Assembly: GCF_003048875.2 (NCBI RefSeq)
Contig: NZ_CP049264.1
Location: 1,922,001-1,986,000, forward strand
Reading direction: 5' to 3'
DNA: 64,000 nt
From: Campylobacter concisus
GTDB taxonomy: Bacteria > Campylobacterota > Campylobacteria > Campylobacterales > Campylobacteraceae
The notes under the pieces are model-generated. The model was not told the origin of the DNA, did not search any database, and saw only the letters and a list, made by a program, of their open reading frames with translations. The translations under genes were made by a program, and so were the position numbers. Within the stretch, counting starts at the first letter, position 1; each line of letters starts with the position of its first letter. Below, piece after piece: positions 62,397 through 64,000 of this stretch.

Positions 62397-63079
62397 ATAT
62401 TTTCCTTTACATATTTTGTTAGTAGCTCTTTGGCCGCAGAGTGATTTTTTATAAAATCAGCATGCGCATTTTCATCACAAAAATTTGTCGCTACGAAAAT
62501 TCCATAAGCTGGAATTTTAAAAATTTGAGCCACTTTTAGAACAGAAAAAAACTCCATATTTTCTAAAAAATATCCCTTTTCAAACATCTTATAAGCCAAA
62601 TTTTTATCTGTTGTTATAAAATTTGATGAATTTGTTTTGATAGTTCCACGTGAAACGATAGAAGAAATTTCACACTCGATAGGCGAATAAGATCTATTTT
62701 CTATGCTAGAAATTTCAACATTTGTCCCAACCGAGCTTTCATAAATTTGCAAAATTTCACCATCTTTATATAGACCTGCCGAGCCAACAAAAATTATCTT
62801 TTCTGGCATCTGGTATAAATTTTGATCAGGATTTTTTGACAAATTTTGGCTTAGATTTTGCAGCTCTGGGTTTGATGAGTTTGCAAATTTAGCCTCGATC
62901 TTTGCAAGGTAGTGAGGGTCAATATTTTTTAAATTTACACTCTTTTCATCTGCTCCCACGCATGATCTTTTTTGCAAAAACTTTGTCAAATTTATCGCCA
63001 TATCGACTAGCCCCACACCCATCGGCAAGGCAAAAGGAAACACTTCATTTCGTCCCGCACTTATTATTATACTCTCCAT
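62393..63079 (-). CDS. nucleoside phosphorylase-like protein
   Basis: This 228-residue protein has phosphorylase-superfamily features: [29 protein letters not shown], and [17 protein letters not shown] near the C-terminus, where family members bind the nucleoside. A low-complexity Asn/Gln/Ser insertion lies around residues 68-88. It could cleave purine nucleosides or a futalosine-type compound; the substrate is not clear. It is the first gene of an operon with rlmN (4-base overlap). Confidence 0.7.
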   Translation of the reverse strand: MESIIISAGRNEVFPFALPMGVGLVDMAINLTKFLQKRSCVGADEKSVNLKNIDPHYLAKIEAKFANSSNPELQNLSQNLSKNPDQNLYQMPEKIIFVGSAGLYKDGEILQIYESSVGTNVEISSIENRSYSPIECEISSIVSRGTIKTNSSNFITTDKNLAYKMFEKGYFLENMEFFSVLKVAQIFKIPAYGIFVATNFCDENAHADFIKNHSAAKELLTKYVKENM

Positions 63080-63190
63080 TTAACTCTTTTCAAATTTTCT
63101 TTAATGGTATCAAAATAGTAGTAAATTTAAAACTAAATTCAAAAATTTAGTACGAAAATAAAATTACAATAAATTTTAAGCAATTTTTTA

Positions 63191-63206
63191 TGGGGGGGGA
63201 TAGAAT
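63191..63206 (+). promoter_or_regulatory. poly-G8 tract abutting a TAGAAT -10 element
   Basis: Eight G at 63192-63199 are followed at 63201-63206 by TAGAAT, 28 bases before the ATG at 63235. The tract would lie in the spacer between -35 and -10, where changes in G number alter promoter strength in phase-variable genes. Confidence 0.5.
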
Positions 63207-63234
63207 ACGGGTAAAAATTTACAAGATGTAAAAA

Positions 63235-63507
63235 ATGGATAAATATGAGAGTTGTTTGCAAAAATCCTTAGTCTCGTTAATAGCTTTTTTAAGCGCCGTT
63301 ATGTTTGATGGCGGTGCTTTGATACATCTAAGGATTTTAGCAGCTATATCAATACCATTTTATGGGATTATTTTATATAGACTAGATAAACTCTCTGAAA
63401 ACCCTGACGGTAGCCACAAATATTCTGCTTGGGGGATTATTATAAGGGTAACTTTTGGTTTCCTTGCTGGTCCAGCTATAAATTGTGTGATAAAAAATTG
63501 CTTTTAA
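63235..63507 (+). CDS. small membrane protein of unknown function
   Basis: This 90-residue protein has two or three hydrophobic segments (SLIAFLSAVMFDGGALIHL, ILAAISIPFYGIILY, IIIRVTFGFLAGPAINCVI). A cysteine lies near each end. It has no recognised family and only a weak ribosome site (AAGATG). It precedes the Sel1-repeat gene by 9 bases, so the two are probably co-transcribed from the poly-G promoter. Confidence 0.65.
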   Translation: MDKYESCLQKSLVSLIAFLSAVMFDGGALIHLRILAAISIPFYGIILYRLDKLSENPDGSHKYSAWGIIIRVTFGFLAGPAINCVIKNCF

Positions 63508-63516
63508 GGAGAAAAG

Positions 63517-64000
63517 ATGAAAATCTTAAATTTTAGTAAAGTTGTCATTGGTTTAACGATAGTCAGTTCGCTTACTTTTGCAAGTAATAACTTAAATTTT
63601 AGTCAAGAAGAACTAAGAGAATTGGGAAAAAGCTGCAAAAATGCCAATACTACTTTTTTAACTGGCTATGGTACGATGTATCATTATGGTTTAGGGCAAG
63701 AAAAGGATATTATAAAAGCCATAAGATTATATCAAAAAAGTTGTGATTGCAATGAATATGAAGCTTGCAATAATCTCGGAACGATATACGAAGGAGAAGA
63801 TGGTATAAAAAAAGATTATAAGAAAGCAAGAGAGTTATACAAAAAAGCTTGCGATGGTGACTATGCACTAGGATGCTATAATCTTGGAAATATATATTAT
63901 GATGGAAAGGGTGTAAAACAAGATATAGGAAAAGGGGCTATGTATTTTAAAGAAAGTTGCGATACTGGTAATAATTGGTCTGGATGTTATAATTTTGCCG
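63517..64000 (+). CDS. exported Sel1-repeat (Hcp-like) protein, 5' part
   Basis: The frame starts at ATG 63517 (AAGGAG upstream) and is open to the window end, giving 161 residues. A signal peptide (VVIGLTIVSSLTFA core) is followed by 36-residue Sel1 repeats with two cysteines each, such as AIRLYQKSCDCNEYEACNNL and ARELYKKACDGDYALGCYNL. This matches the Helicobacter/Campylobacter cysteine-rich Hcp-type proteins, which form alpha-alpha superhelices held by disulfides. The number of repeats is unknown because the gene is cut. Confidence 0.85.
   Translation, partial: MKILNFSKVVIGLTIVSSLTFASNNLNFSQEELRELGKSCKNANTTFLTGYGTMYHYGLGQEKDIIKAIRLYQKSCDCNEYEACNNLGTIYEGEDGIKKDYKKARELYKKACDGDYALGCYNLGNIYYDGKGVKQDIGKGAMYFKESCDTGNNWSGCYNFA

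Noticed and set aside
63190-63234. ATG directly before the G8 tract as a phase-variable start
   Set aside because: In each of the three possible frames the reading stops within about 15 codons, before reaching the frame of the gene at 63235.
1-64000. tRNA, rRNA, CRISPR, prophage or insertion-sequence genes
   Set aside because: None was recognised by eye; a covariance-model scan would be needed to exclude small RNA genes.

Overview
The window is AT-rich Campylobacterota DNA, most like a Campylobacter of the C. concisus type. The signs are an arylsulfate sulfotransferase with a DsbI/DsbA pair, a desulforubrerythrin, a poly-G contingency tract, AAGGA-type ribosome sites and TA(A/G)AAT -10 boxes. 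This assignment is inferred from gene content only.

Layout. 1-1869: end of a cytochrome bd oxidase operon (cydA partial, cydB, a 33-residue membrane protein). 1999-4154: arylsulfate sulfotransferase and a small unknown gene. 4222-38160: an array of seven paralogous secreted proteins, all on the minus strand, named A to G by position. A, B, D, F and G have an N-terminal LapA/BapA-type retention module with a (T/S)AAGG site expected for a LapG-like protease, then long repeats and a type I secretion C-terminus. E is a 178-residue miniature with module and C-terminus but no repeats or cleavage site. C has repeats and C-terminus but no module. The array is interrupted at 25680-30238 by ilvD, a type II restriction-modification pair whose methyltransferase carries a G9 tract (OFF as sequenced), and thiD. 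No type I secretion, LapD or LapG gene is in the window.

Five array genes (A, D, E, F, G) share an 18-bp palindrome, consensus ATTGTACNNNNGTACAAT, exactly 20 bp upstream of an 8-bp -10 element. It looks like the operator of one regulator controlling a dispersed adhesin regulon. B and C lack it.

38675-41017: a histidine kinase/response regulator pair. 41065-42350: dsbI-dsbA, the probable oxidation system for the sulfotransferase. 42485-42944: a YafQ/RelE-type toxin-antitoxin pair. 43081-44127: desulforubrerythrin and a small periplasmic protein. 44166-51829: a metabolic run with a quinone-reductase-like flavoprotein, two tannase-family esterases (one with two N-terminal frameshifts), an ABM-domain protein, two short-chain oxidoreductases, and an iron alcohol dehydrogenase with a stop at codon 2.

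51915-58153: nucleotide reduction. The anaerobic reductase appears split: a 700-residue catalytic protein lacking the glycyl-radical loop is followed by a 56-residue ORF carrying that loop (RVMGYHRP), then the radical-SAM activase; the aerobic NrdA follows. 58515-64000: purB, an RluA-family pseudouridine synthase, a nucleoside-phosphorylase-like gene with rlmN and a coupled 35-residue membrane protein, a small membrane protein behind a poly-G8 promoter, and the start of a Sel1-repeat protein. No rRNA, tRNA, CRISPR array or insertion sequence was recognised.
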